Positions 14,271-21,763 of a DNA stretch of 24,341 bases are shown one piece after another. The position numbers and the translations under genes are program-made. This stretch comes from JAKPRU01 sp029568995 (GTDB lineage: Bacteria > Hinthialibacterota > Hinthialibacteria > Hinthialibacterales > JAKPRU01), in assembly GCA_035430965.1 (NCBI GenBank), contig DAOMHQ010000064.1, positions 1-24,341 on the forward strand. The letters are read 5' to 3'. The first letter of the stretch is position 1. Each line of letters opens with the position of its first letter. The notes beneath the pieces are model-generated. The model was not told where the DNA came from, did not search any database, and saw only the letters and a list, made by a program, of their open reading frames with translations.

Positions 14271-15359
14271 ATGACCGAACTTCCTTATCGTTCATTGTCC
14301 GCCCGGAAGGCGGTTCCCAGCTATTGGCACCGACCAGGGGAGCAGATCTGTCTGCATCTTGGCGAAAGTCCCTTTCCGCCCACCGATGCCGTGCAACGGG
14401 CGATTTGCGATGCCGCAGGCGCGGCCAATTATTATCCCGACACGAATGCCGTCGCCCTGAGGGATGACCTCGCCGGATATGTCGGCCATAACGTTTGTCC
14501 CGAACAGATCATTGTCGGAAATGGTTCCGACGATCTGATTCAGCTCACGGTTCAGACCTTTCTTCCCAAGGGAGGAACGGTGGTCTCTTTTGAACCGACC
14601 TTTTTCTATTATGGATTCTGCACGGCGCGTGAAGGGGAACGATACGCGCCGATGTTCCGACGGCGGGCCGACAAGTACGATCTGCCCCCCATGGAAGAGA
14701 TTCATTCGCATATTCAACGTGAAAAGCCGGATCTGGTCTTTCTCGCCAATCCGAACAATCCAACAGGCGGACTTGTCGACCGGGACCGCGTTCTCCAGCT
14801 GCTTCAACGGACTCCCGGGACTCTTGTGGTGGATGAGTGCTACTTTGAGTTTGCCGGGCAGAGTGTTGTGGACCTGATTCAGGAGCACTCAAACCTGATT
14901 GTTTTGCGCAGTCTATCGAAGAGTTTCAGCCTGGCAGGGGTGCGGATCGGATACGCGGTGGCCTGTCGGGAGCGGATCGATGCCCTGGAACGGATGGCGC
15001 TGACATTCCCGGTGAATGCCATCGCGCAGACAGCGGCGCGGGCAGCCCTGCGCGAGACGGAGATCATGCGGGAACGGATCGGAAAAATCATCACATGGCG
15101 GGAAAATCTTGCCCGTGAATTAAATCAGCTCGGACTGGATGTTTTTCCTTCCCATACGAACTTTCTTCTGGTATGCTCTGGTTTGTTGAATAAAATTCCT
15201 GACGACTGTGCGCTGTGTTTAAGCAAACGGGGAATACTGGTGTCGAATCAGACACATACCCCTGGGATTGAGGGGACCGCTTTACGGATCACTGTGGGAA
15301 CTCCGGATCAACTGGAACGGTTGCTTCAGGAGATCCGCGAATTCGTTACGGGATATTGA
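14271..15359 (+). CDS. hisC: HisC-type PLP-dependent aminotransferase (histidinol-phosphate aminotransferase family)
   Basis: This 362-residue fold-type I aminotransferase has LGESPFPPTDAVQRAI (30-45), YYPDTNAVALRDDLA (54-68), VGNGSDDLIQLTVQTF (82-97), LANPNNPTGG (158-167), VVDECYFEF (186-194) and the PLP-lysine motif SLSKSFSLAGVRIGY with Lys217. Length and motifs are those of HisC, which converts imidazole-acetol phosphate and glutamate to histidinol phosphate. Close relatives act on aromatic amino acids or threonine-phosphate (CobD), so the exact substrate is not certain, and no other his gene is present. ATG 14271 has AGGAAAAGGAAA upstream. It follows the glycosyltransferase by 39 bases and may share its transcript, with no obvious functional link. 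Confidence 0.85.
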   Translation: MTELPYRSLSARKAVPSYWHRPGEQICLHLGESPFPPTDAVQRAICDAAGAANYYPDTNAVALRDDLAGYVGHNVCPEQIIVGNGSDDLIQLTVQTFLPKGGTVVSFEPTFFYYGFCTAREGERYAPMFRRRADKYDLPPMEEIHSHIQREKPDLVFLANPNNPTGGLVDRDRVLQLLQRTPGTLVVDECYFEFAGQSVVDLIQEHSNLIVLRSLSKSFSLAGVRIGYAVACRERIDALERMALTFPVNAIAQTAARAALRETEIMRERIGKIITWRENLARELNQLGLDVFPSHTNFLLVCSGLLNKIPDDCALCLSKRGILVSNQTHTPGIEGTALRITVGTPDQLERLLQEIREFVTGY

Positions 15360-15420
15360 GATCGCTCGCCGGAGGTTCGGTTCTATAGGAAACGAATCGG
15401 ACTTTGGCGGGTTTTGTTTT

Positions 15421-18315
15421 TTATTGGGGAGTAGAGCCGAAGTGATTCCGCAACACGTCGCCCCTCTGACCGATTGTGTTTTCCAGATTTTGCAGAATCC
15501 TGTCCATGCCGGGGAGATTCCCGGGGGCGGAGGTCAGGGCAATCACCTTTCCGCCGCTGATTTCGAGATCTTGAATCCGATCTGTCATGCTTCCGGGAAG
15601 GTGGGCGAGCAACAGCTTCCAATGAAACATCGGTGGCCAGCCTTGTCGAACCGGCACAGAATTCTGGGCACCTGACCGCTGTTTCTTTCCCCGGCCCTGA
15701 TTGAGGGTGATCTCCGCATCCGGCCCATCCGGAATCCAGAACAAAAACAAATGCTTTCCCCGAAGCGAACGGTCGATATCAACCTTGCTCTGCCAGGCTT
15801 GAGGGTTTCCCCATTCGTCCGATTCCACGAAAAACGGAATCCCGTAAGCATACTGCAATCCCGTGAATAGTCCGGCTTTGGAATTGGTGTCGAGCCAATC
15901 GCACATCAACGGCTCTGTTTTTCGGGGATGGTGGGTCAAGAATGGGCCGGTTTGCAGGATATCGGCTTTCTCGATTTTGTTTTCGACCCGGCGCTGTCGC
16001 GACTTTTTTCGTCTCTCTTTGGGGATTTCGCCGCCGATGACAATCGTGTCGCCGTTTCTGACTTGCCACAGGATGAGCGAATCCGAACGCTCGGCGGCAT
16101 GGAGGATGCCGGTTCCCTCCTGGAGCGGGGTGACTTTGCGCCCGTGTTTCACGCCTATGGGCAGATTACTCAAGTCCACGCGGGGGATGGTGATCGCGAC
16201 ATCGAACGGAACATCCAGAGTACTGCGAAGTCGGAAAGAGAATTTCGATTTGCCGTCTGTGCGATAGTCCTCGACGACCGTATGCCTGCCCCCGCGATTG
16301 GTGACAAAACAATCCGCCTCTCCGCAAACGACACGGACTTCCGTATCCCCGACCGGGTACAACAGGTGAAACGGTTCCGCCCATCCGAAGATCGCCCGGT
16401 TACCTATTCCCACCGCGCATCCCGGATACAGACCGAGTTGCTCGGTGAACGCGGCATCGTACTGCGTAACCGATGAGGCGGACTCCTCACGGTATAGCAA
16501 CGGCCAGCGCTCCAAGATGCCGTGCAGAATATGTTTCAGGACCGGATCGCCGGACGTTACCGCGACATCGGCCATGGCCTCGATCTGCCAGGTTACCTCA
16601 TTCCCGCACGCGGACCCTGCCCATTCATGCCCGGCGTTCCGCTCCAGCAGAAAGGTGGAGTCGAGAGCGTCTTCGCGATTGTTGTCATAAAGCCATACGG
16701 GGAGATACCGGTACGCGAATGTCACCGCCAGGTCCAAGGCTTCGCGCGCACGTTCTCCGCGTTCTTTGTCATCGCGAAAGAGATGGTGATAATCCAGCAG
16801 GAAGGCTATCGGCAACGAGCCGCCGATGGCGAATGGCGCGGACGGGACATCCACAAACTCATTTCGAGTCCAGACGATATGCCGCGCCCAATTCAATGCA
16901 CCTTCCGCCGCTTCAAGGTATTCCGGTTTCGGATCGTGTTTCCACAGGTTCAGCAGCATTCGCGCAGCAGCGAATCCATCGCTGTTGTGCAAAGTTCGCA
17001 CCGCCTCGCCCCCATAAGCCTCCTGCCATTTTCCCTGAATGGGTTTCTCCCAATAGAAGCAGTGGTCCTGGTCCACTCGAAACCGTTTCCCAACGGACAA
17101 CAGTCTCTGCGCCTGCTCTTGCAGCATGGTAATCCCGGCAGCGTCGTGCTGCACGAAAGCACGGTCCACCATGGACCCGACATGTGTTTTCCAGCCGTCG
17201 ATCAAGACTGTGCCTTCCTCGACATACTGGATCTCCGGACTTGGCCCGATGAGAGGTTTTGGAGCCACCTCGGTGAACGAATTCAACCGGGTAGGGCCGG
17301 GCATGTAGTCCAAGTCATTCACTCTGGGAACTGTGGGGAGCGCATTCGGCGCAAGGTTCGCAAGCCTGCCGATCAGGAAGCGGTTCGGATCTTTCTCCGG
17401 CGGCAGATCCATCGACCAGACCAGCCGGAAATGGCTCAGAATCCGGTCGTCGGCTTTGGGGTAAACCAATTCATCGACACGCCTGGAACTGGTCGGATAA
17501 ACCAGTGTGATGAACTGGCGGTAATACCCGTGCTGTCGGCAAAAGGCGGTCCCGACCGCCTTCTCGCTGTTGTCGGACAGGCGGGTCTCGCAGAAATCGT
17601 AAGCGACATATCGCCCGTGGTGGGCGGCCCAGAGTCCGATTACCGGGATGGGATGGCACCCCAGGGCGGGCGCGTAAGACCAATCCGACGACCAGGCAGA
17701 CCGGATTCCATCCGGAGTCGATTGCAGAGAGAAGGGATCCGACAGGGGCGTGGCGATCAACCAGCCGCGTTGATGAAACACTTCCGCCTCGCGCAACATG
17801 CAGATCAGGAAATGAAAAGGAATCCGTCCCTGCGTTTTTTCCCAGGAGGCGGGATCGAACTGCTTGATTCCCATCAGGAAATACACTTCGGGAAATTCAT
17901 CATCCCTGTTCCAGACCACGGAGATGGCGGAATCCTCAGAGAGTTCCAGTCCGCTGTCTTCCCGGCACTGAAACTTGCTGAACCGCAAAGTCAGTCGGGA
18001 GTTCAAGTCGGTCTGTTCGATGGTCTCCGGCCAGAAAACGGCGTTGGCCGAAAAACGGATTGCTGCGACCAACTGTCTATCCGGTGTGAATACATCGAAT
18101 CCGGCGACTCGCCCTTCAATGCGTTGCACTTCCAGCCGTTCATAGAACTGGAGCGGCTGCGAGTGGGAGGGGGAGCAGAAGAGACCGAGCAGGAATAGAG
18201 GGAGGATGAAGAGAAGGAATGTGGAAAGGGGAAGTCTATTTCCCTCACCCCAGCCCTCTCCCGGAGGGAGAGGGAGACGTTCGGCTGGAGGGTTAGGGGA
18301 CCCTGCAACCGCCAT
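15421..18315 (-). CDS. Very large secreted protein of unknown function, possibly carbohydrate-active
   Basis: This protein has about 964 residues from the ATG at 18315. The frame stays open upstream to 18582 (1053 residues), but that part encodes translated intergenic repeats. A strong hydrophobic signal segment (STFLLFILPLFLLGLF) begins about 30 residues in and ends near SPSHSQ. No ordinary start codon lies close to it in frame, so the true start is uncertain. The central region (about residues 430-610: ALNWARHIV, PIAFLLDYHHLF, ALDLAVTFAYRYLPVWLYDN, GNEVTWQIEAMADVAV) is helical with repeated aromatic/acidic patches. This recalls an (alpha/alpha)6 toroid as in glycosidases and lyases. Beta-rich stretches lie on both sides. 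No catalytic motif was recognised; the enzyme idea is inference. It is convergent with hisC and sits downstream of the rseP-like gene in the same orientation. Confidence 0.6.
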   Translation of the reverse strand: MAVAGSPNPPAERLPLPPGEGWGEGNRLPLSTFLLFILPLFLLGLFCSPSHSQPLQFYERLEVQRIEGRVAGFDVFTPDRQLVAAIRFSANAVFWPETIEQTDLNSRLTLRFSKFQCREDSGLELSEDSAISVVWNRDDEFPEVYFLMGIKQFDPASWEKTQGRIPFHFLICMLREAEVFHQRGWLIATPLSDPFSLQSTPDGIRSAWSSDWSYAPALGCHPIPVIGLWAAHHGRYVAYDFCETRLSDNSEKAVGTAFCRQHGYYRQFITLVYPTSSRRVDELVYPKADDRILSHFRLVWSMDLPPEKDPNRFLIGRLANLAPNALPTVPRVNDLDYMPGPTRLNSFTEVAPKPLIGPSPEIQYVEEGTVLIDGWKTHVGSMVDRAFVQHDAAGITMLQEQAQRLLSVGKRFRVDQDHCFYWEKPIQGKWQEAYGGEAVRTLHNSDGFAAARMLLNLWKHDPKPEYLEAAEGALNWARHIVWTRNEFVDVPSAPFAIGGSLPIAFLLDYHHLFRDDKERGERAREALDLAVTFAYRYLPVWLYDNNREDALDSTFLLERNAGHEWAGSACGNEVTWQIEAMADVAVTSGDPVLKHILHGILERWPLLYREESASSVTQYDAAFTEQLGLYPGCAVGIGNRAIFGWAEPFHLLYPVGDTEVRVVCGEADCFVTNRGGRHTVVEDYRTDGKSKFSFRLRSTLDVPFDVAITIPRVDLSNLPIGVKHGRKVTPLQEGTGILHAAERSDSLILWQVRNGDTIVIGGEIPKERRKKSRQRRVENKIEKADILQTGPFLTHHPRKTEPLMCDWLDTNSKAGLFTGLQYAYGIPFFVESDEWGNPQAWQSKVDIDRSLRGKHLFLFWIPDGPDAEITLNQGRGKKQRSGAQNSVPVRQGWPPMFHWKLLLAHLPGSMTDRIQDLEISGGKVIALTSAPGNLPGMDRILQNLENTIGQRGDVLRNHFGSTPQ
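18241..18303. repeat. Family D repeat (CCCTCACCCCAGCCCTCTCCC type), copy 1
   Basis: CCCTCACCCCAGCCCTCTCCCGGAGGGAGAGGG contains the hairpin CCCTCTCCC-GGAGGGAGAGGG, followed by a G-rich tail ending TTAGGGG. It resembles a dispersed repeat common in bacterial genomes and is inverted relative to the copy at 20524. It lies inside the 5' part of the large secreted-protein frame. Confidence 0.7.
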
Positions 18316-18335
18316 TCCGGCGAAAGCCGGAGTCC
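18313..18335. repeat. Family C repeat (CATTCCGGCGAAAGCCGGA type), copy 1
   Basis: TCCGGC-GAAA-GCCGGA is a perfect GNRA-looped hairpin. The unit is inverted relative to the copy at 18448. The start codon chosen for the large secreted protein (18315-18313) lies at its edge. Confidence 0.75.
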
Positions 18336-18616
18336 TGAAAGAACGAGGATATCGCCTGAGACGGCGGTGCAATCGGATCATGCCGGTTTTCTTGTATTCT
18401 GCGGGGTGCACACAGGGAGATCCAAACGCGCGATGTTGCCCCCGATCACTGGATTCCGGCTTTCGCCGGAATGACGACAACCTTAAGTTGGCACGATTGC
18501 CCGGAGGAAGACGCTTTGACCTTTCGGAGACGGATTTGGGAGGCTCGCTCTCCCGTGAATACGATTCGGGTAGCCTCAACATTGGCGATGGCCTGCCGCC
18601 GCGGGGATGTTGCCGA
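18316..18616. other. Repeat-filled spacer between rseP-like gene and large secreted protein
   Basis: These 301 bases hold the two inverted family C repeats and no gene I can support. One minus-strand frame stays open throughout and joins the large secreted protein, but its translation (for example LSSFRRKPESSDRG) is that of repeat DNA. No clear promoter was found for the secreted protein. Confidence 0.55.
18448..18476. repeat. Family C repeat, copy 2 (inverted)
   Basis: ACTGGATTCCGGCTTTCGCCGGAATGACG is the well-known GTCATTCCGGCGAAAGCCGGAATCCAGT-type unit read in the other direction. With copy 1 it forms an inverted pair around about 110 bases. Confidence 0.8.
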
Positions 18617-20398
18617 TCATCCCGGCCAGATGGCCTCTAAGAGACCTTTCATCCATCGAAACAGCCCGACCCGTTCCAGGTCGTTAAAGAAGAAATACAG
18701 CATCAGGGGGATAATCAGAATAATCCCGATCTTTCCGAACGTTTCCATTTGTTTGAGCGTAACGGGACGTTTGCGTGCCCCTTGGGCCAGGTAAAGCACA
18801 ACATGACCGCCATCCAGGGGAGGGATCGGCAACAGGTTCAGAATGGCGAGATTGGCGGAGAGAAGCGCAATGAAATCGAAGAATTTCTCGAATCCCCATC
18901 GCCCCGTCTCGGCGGCCAGCTGAGCGATGGCCACCGGTCCGCCCAGGTTCTTGCTGGAATAGTCGCCTTTAACAACCTTGTAGATGAAAAAGAACATCAT
19001 GCTGCACACATCCCGCATCTTCTCGACCGCTTTCGGGGCTGCCCCGATGATCCCGTAATGAATTCGCTCGGTCTGGCGGGAGAGGCCAAGTTGTGCAACA
19101 AAAACCTTCTCGCCGGTTGTCAGTCCGCGATGGCTGGGGATGGTTTCGGCTTTGACTTCCGGGGTAACCGTACCGGTGTGGACTTCCTGCAGCGGTGTGA
19201 TCCAGGTGAGTTCGAGCGGGACCCCCCGCGCTGTTTCGCCCTCCACGGAATATGCGGCGAGTACCTTGTCTACCAGGACATTCCAGTCACCGAGCGGCTC
19301 GCCGTTGATATCGATCACGCGGCTTCCGGTGGCAAGTCCGGCCTTCTCAGCAGGGCTGCCTTCTTTTACTGCTCCCACAATCGGTTCCAGGCGCGGCGCG
19401 ATATCGAGGCGGCCGTGGAAGGGAATAAACACATCCCGCACTGTCTCTTCAGGCGTGAACACAATGCCGATCCTGGCTTTCGGATGGTACGGCTCCGCAT
19501 CCTCCGCCGGGAAAAACAGATTCGGCTGCAATTCGGCTTCCTGGATAGCATCGTTGGGGTCCAGCCACGCCAGGCGAAGTGGTTTTGCGACAAAAGTCCT
19601 ATCCTCGGTCTGTGTGTACTGCTCGGCTATCTGGTCGGCGAGTTCGCGTGCCGATACCAGGGGCTGTCCGTTGACTGATGTGATCACGCATCCCGGAACC
19701 AGACCGGCCTGTGCCGCCGGACTGTCCTTCTGAACAGTTCGCACCAGAAGCCCGTCCCGGTTAAGCCGCTCCGCCATCTGCTCCTCAGTGAATTGAGATT
19801 CCAGAGTGCCTACCGCAGGAGGCGGCGAAAGATGTTTCTGAATCGGATTCCCTTCTCGCTCGATCTGAAATGTCAGATCGCCGGATGTGAAGATTTCCGG
19901 GGTCGAGGAAAGATCGTCCCAGCTTGTGATCGGCGTGTTGTTCACCTGAACGATCCGGTCCCCGCCACGCAATCCGATCTCCCAACCGACTCCGCCATCC
20001 CGGACCAGACCGATGGTAGTCGTGGTAATCACCGGGTCGCCCGCCGCAATGAACAGCACGTAATAAATAAACACAGCCAGCGCGAAATTCATCACCGGAC
20101 CGGCAAGTACCACCGCTGTTCTGCGCCACACCGAAAGAGACAGAAACTCCCACGGCTCGCCTTTGAGTTCATCCCCCGGTTCCATGCCGCTGATTTTCAC
20201 GTACCCGCCAAGCGGAAGCAGGGAGACGATGTATTCCGTGTCGTGCCAGGTTATTCCGAACAGTTTCCTGCCGAATCCGATGGAGAACCGCTCCACGCGC
20301 GCACCCACCCACTTGGCCACGATCAAATGCCCCAATTCATGCACCACAATCACCAGGCCCAGTACAATCAGAAATCGAATAATGTCAATCAGCGTCAC
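18617..20398 (-). CDS. rseP: RseP-like site-2 intramembrane metalloprotease with three PDZ regions
   Basis: This 593-residue protein begins with a membrane segment holding the zinc motif HELGH (20-24) in VVHELGHLIVAKWVGARVERFSIGFG. The GGYVKISGM motif (64-72) follows, then a second membrane segment (about 94-119). Three PDZ-like units have the core patterns GLRGGDRIVQVNN (142-154), GLVPGCVITSVNGQPL (232-247) and GLATGSRVIDINGEPL (354-369). A GGP (486-488) precedes NLLPIPPLDGGHVV (521-534), which supplies the third zinc ligand Asp. E. coli RseP has about 450 residues and two PDZ domains, so this one is clearly longer. RseP cuts anti-sigma factors and signal-peptide remnants in the inner membrane. 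The start is GTG 20398, supported by AGGTGA six bases upstream. Confidence 0.93.
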   Translation of the reverse strand: MTLIDIIRFLIVLGLVIVVHELGHLIVAKWVGARVERFSIGFGRKLFGITWHDTEYIVSLLPLGGYVKISGMEPGDELKGEPWEFLSLSVWRRTAVVLAGPVMNFALAVFIYYVLFIAAGDPVITTTTIGLVRDGGVGWEIGLRGGDRIVQVNNTPITSWDDLSSTPEIFTSGDLTFQIEREGNPIQKHLSPPPAVGTLESQFTEEQMAERLNRDGLLVRTVQKDSPAAQAGLVPGCVITSVNGQPLVSARELADQIAEQYTQTEDRTFVAKPLRLAWLDPNDAIQEAELQPNLFFPAEDAEPYHPKARIGIVFTPEETVRDVFIPFHGRLDIAPRLEPIVGAVKEGSPAEKAGLATGSRVIDINGEPLGDWNVLVDKVLAAYSVEGETARGVPLELTWITPLQEVHTGTVTPEVKAETIPSHRGLTTGEKVFVAQLGLSRQTERIHYGIIGAAPKAVEKMRDVCSMMFFFIYKVVKGDYSSKNLGGPVAIAQLAAETGRWGFEKFFDFIALLSANLAILNLLPIPPLDGGHVVLYLAQGARKRPVTLKQMETFGKIGIILIIPLMLYFFFNDLERVGLFRWMKGLLEAIWPG

Positions 20399-20404
20399 AG
20401 CTTT

Positions 20405-20410
20405 TCACCT
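20405..20410 (-). promoter_or_regulatory. Ribosome binding site fixing the GTG start of rseP
   Basis: AGGTGA on the minus strand lies six bases before GTG 20398. It supports a non-ATG start where the first conserved residues (MTLIDIIRFL) also begin. Confidence 0.6.
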
Positions 20411-20493
20411 GCATCTCATAGCACTTAAGATCCGATGTATCCCTACTGAATACCCGCAATGTCCTGTTTTATTCGTTTGTTGCGTCCCAACAC

Positions 20494-20512
20494 CACAGGC
20501 TGGAAGCCTGTG
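20494..20512. repeat. Family E palindromic repeat (CACAGGCTGGAAGCCTGTG)
   Basis: CACAGGCT and AGCCTGTG pair around a three-base loop, and GCCAC follows. I recognise this as a type of dispersed hairpin seen in several bacterial phyla. Only one copy is in the window. Confidence 0.65.
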
Positions 20513-20523
20513 CCACCCGACTC

Positions 20524-20571
20524 ATCTCCCCTTCTCCATACTTGGAGAGGGGGGCGCGGTGGGGTGAGGGT
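20524..20571. repeat. Family D repeat, copy 2
   Basis: CTCCCCTTCTCCATACTTGGAGAGGGGGG...GTGGGGTGAGGG is the reverse-oriented relative of the unit at 18241. It has a CTCC...GGAG hairpin and the GGGGTGAGGG end in common. Confidence 0.7.
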
Positions 20572-20727
20572 TTCTTAAGAGATCCTAGTATGACCAGCCG
20601 CCCCTGCCGTGTCAACACGGGGACCTTTCGCGATCCAATCTTGAATCCCGCACAACAACTCTTCACACTGATAGTTCCTTTTTCAGTGTATGAATTTCAA
20701 TTGGCTTGGTTGACGGACCCCACCCCT

Positions 20728-21591
20728 ATGATATGGCTGATTCTAGTAATCCCGGCTGCAGGCATCGTCCTCTGGGCCATGCTGTATGAGCGGTTGAACT
20801 ATCGCCTTCGTGAAAGGTCCATCGCATTGCCTTTCCCTGGCCCGGAACGTCTGACCATCCTGCATCTCAGCGATCTGCACCTGGTCCCGCGATGCCGACG
20901 ACTGATTGCGTTTCTCCGGTCGTTACGGGGTGTGGAAGCGGATCTGGTTCTTTATACCGGTGATTTTCTCGAAGATCCCAAGGATGCGCCGCTCCTGGAA
21001 GAGGCGCTGTCGGGAATCGTCGGGCGATATGGTTCCTTTGCCGTGTTCGGGAATCACGATTATTACCGGTATGTCTGGACGGAGGTATTCGGGAAATTTC
21101 CCCACGCGGTGAATCGGATGCAGGATATTACCGAACCGAGGGAGACTCTGGAGAAGATGGGCATCCGATGCCTGTTCAATCGTTCCTGCATCGTGGATTG
21201 CGGTGGATATCCGATCCGCATTGTCGGGATCGACGATCCTTATCTGGAAAAGGATGATATCGAACGCGCTCTTGCCGATGTAGAGCAAGATGAAACGGTG
21301 ATTGCGCTGGTGCATTCGCCCGGCGTGTATCGGGAGTTGGCGGATCGCAAGGTGGCTTTGATTCTTTCAGGGCATACACATGGGGGACAGTTGCGTTTGC
21401 CGTGGCTGGGTGCCCTGGTCACCCGTTCGCCCATACCGAAACGGATGGCGATGGGCATCTCTCAAATCGGGAATACAACCTTGTTTGTCAGTCCGGGGCT
21501 TGGGGTGACACCCAGGCTTCCGTTCCGGTTTCTCAGCCCGCCGGAGGCGAGCATTCTGCAGGTGACGTTTCAACCGCATACACGTGATTGA
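20728..21591 (+). CDS. Membrane-anchored metallophosphoesterase (YkuE/YaeI-like)
   Basis: This 287-residue protein starts with one N-terminal transmembrane anchor (IWLILVIPAAGIVLWAML, 2-19). It has the complete calcineurin-type metal site: Asp49-x-His51 (LSDLHL), Asp79 (TGDF), Asn109-His110 (FGNHD), His196 (VHSP) and His216-x-His218 (SGHTHGGQ). The family hydrolyses phosphoesters or pyrophosphates with a two-metal centre; YkuE/YaeI-type members act at the envelope, and the substrate is unknown. The start is uncertain: ATG 20728 lies just before the anchor but has no Shine-Dalgarno, ATG 20590 is in frame, and the frame opens at 20542 inside a repeat. It is divergent from rseP. Two family A repeats follow the stop. 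Confidence 0.85.
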   Translation: MIWLILVIPAAGIVLWAMLYERLNYRLRERSIALPFPGPERLTILHLSDLHLVPRCRRLIAFLRSLRGVEADLVLYTGDFLEDPKDAPLLEEALSGIVGRYGSFAVFGNHDYYRYVWTEVFGKFPHAVNRMQDITEPRETLEKMGIRCLFNRSCIVDCGGYPIRIVGIDDPYLEKDDIERALADVEQDETVIALVHSPGVYRELADRKVALILSGHTHGGQLRLPWLGALVTRSPIPKRMAMGISQIGNTTLFVSPGLGVTPRLPFRFLSPPEASILQVTFQPHTRD

Positions 21592-21597
21592 GGGTTC

Positions 21598-21623
21598 GGG
21601 CAGGCACGGGGACCTGCCCCTAC
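21598..21623 (+). repeat. Family A palindromic repeat, copy 5
   Basis: GGGCAGG-CACGGGGA-CCTGCCC followed by CTAC begins seven bases after the metallophosphoesterase stop. It is a likely hairpin in the 3' end of that transcript. Confidence 0.75.
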
Positions 21624-21643
21624 GACAATAATTGGAGAGGCTT

Positions 21644-21667
21644 GGCAGGCACGGAGGCCTGCCCTAC
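21644..21667 (+). repeat. Family A palindromic repeat, copy 6
   Basis: GGCAGGCACGGAGGCCTGCC followed by CTAC is a direct repeat of copy 5, with 20 bases between them. The two copies differ at only a few positions. Confidence 0.75.
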
Positions 21668-21690
21668 TACAAGATCCTGGTGTCCTTACG

Positions 21691-21719
21691 TGGACTGAAT
21701 CCGGAAGACAACGTATGCT
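21691..21719 (+). promoter_or_regulatory. Weak candidate promoter of the AICAR transformylase gene
   Basis: TGGACT (21691-21696), 17 bases and TATGCT (21714-21719) each match four of six consensus bases. Transcription would start near 21726, about 38 bases before the chosen start codon and after the repeats. Confidence 0.3.
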
Positions 21720-21752
21720 TTTTCCGGTTTTCGATCCGAAATTATTCCATTC

Positions 21753-21758
21753 AGGAGG
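21753..21758 (+). promoter_or_regulatory. Ribosome binding site deciding the AICAR transformylase start
   Basis: A perfect AGGAGG is two bases before ATG 21761 and five bases before the adjacent ATG 21764. The spacing favours the second ATG. It argues strongly against longer starts further upstream, which would run through repeat DNA. Confidence 0.75.
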
Positions 21759-21763
21759 CCATG

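Larger units (their letters stand above)
20399..20727. other. Intergenic region between rseP and metallophosphoesterase
   Basis: These 329 bases between divergent genes contain the rseP ribosome site, a family E repeat, a family D repeat and a small perfect hairpin CCGTGT-CA-ACACGG at 20607-20620. The metallophosphoesterase frame is open back to 20542, so part of the right side may be coding. No separate gene was recognised. Confidence 0.5.

Noticed and set aside
15360..15420. T-rich stretch TTTTGTTTTTTATT between the convergent hisC and large secreted-protein genes as a hisC terminator
   Set aside because: No convincing stem precedes the T tract, so it was not listed as a terminator.
16522..18198. 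A long open frame (about 558 codons) on the plus strand opposite the large secreted protein
   Set aside because: It lies wholly antisense to a longer frame with signal peptide and protein-like composition. Its translation is rich in Arg/Pro/Gly/Gln with no recognisable domain, as expected for a shadow frame in moderately GC-rich DNA.
21632..21763. Longer start for the AICAR transformylase, giving a possible N-terminal cyclohydrolase remnant
   Set aside because: The upstream frame begins inside repeat DNA, is only 44 codons long and lacks any MGS-domain pattern. The perfect AGGAGG sits directly before 21761/21764.
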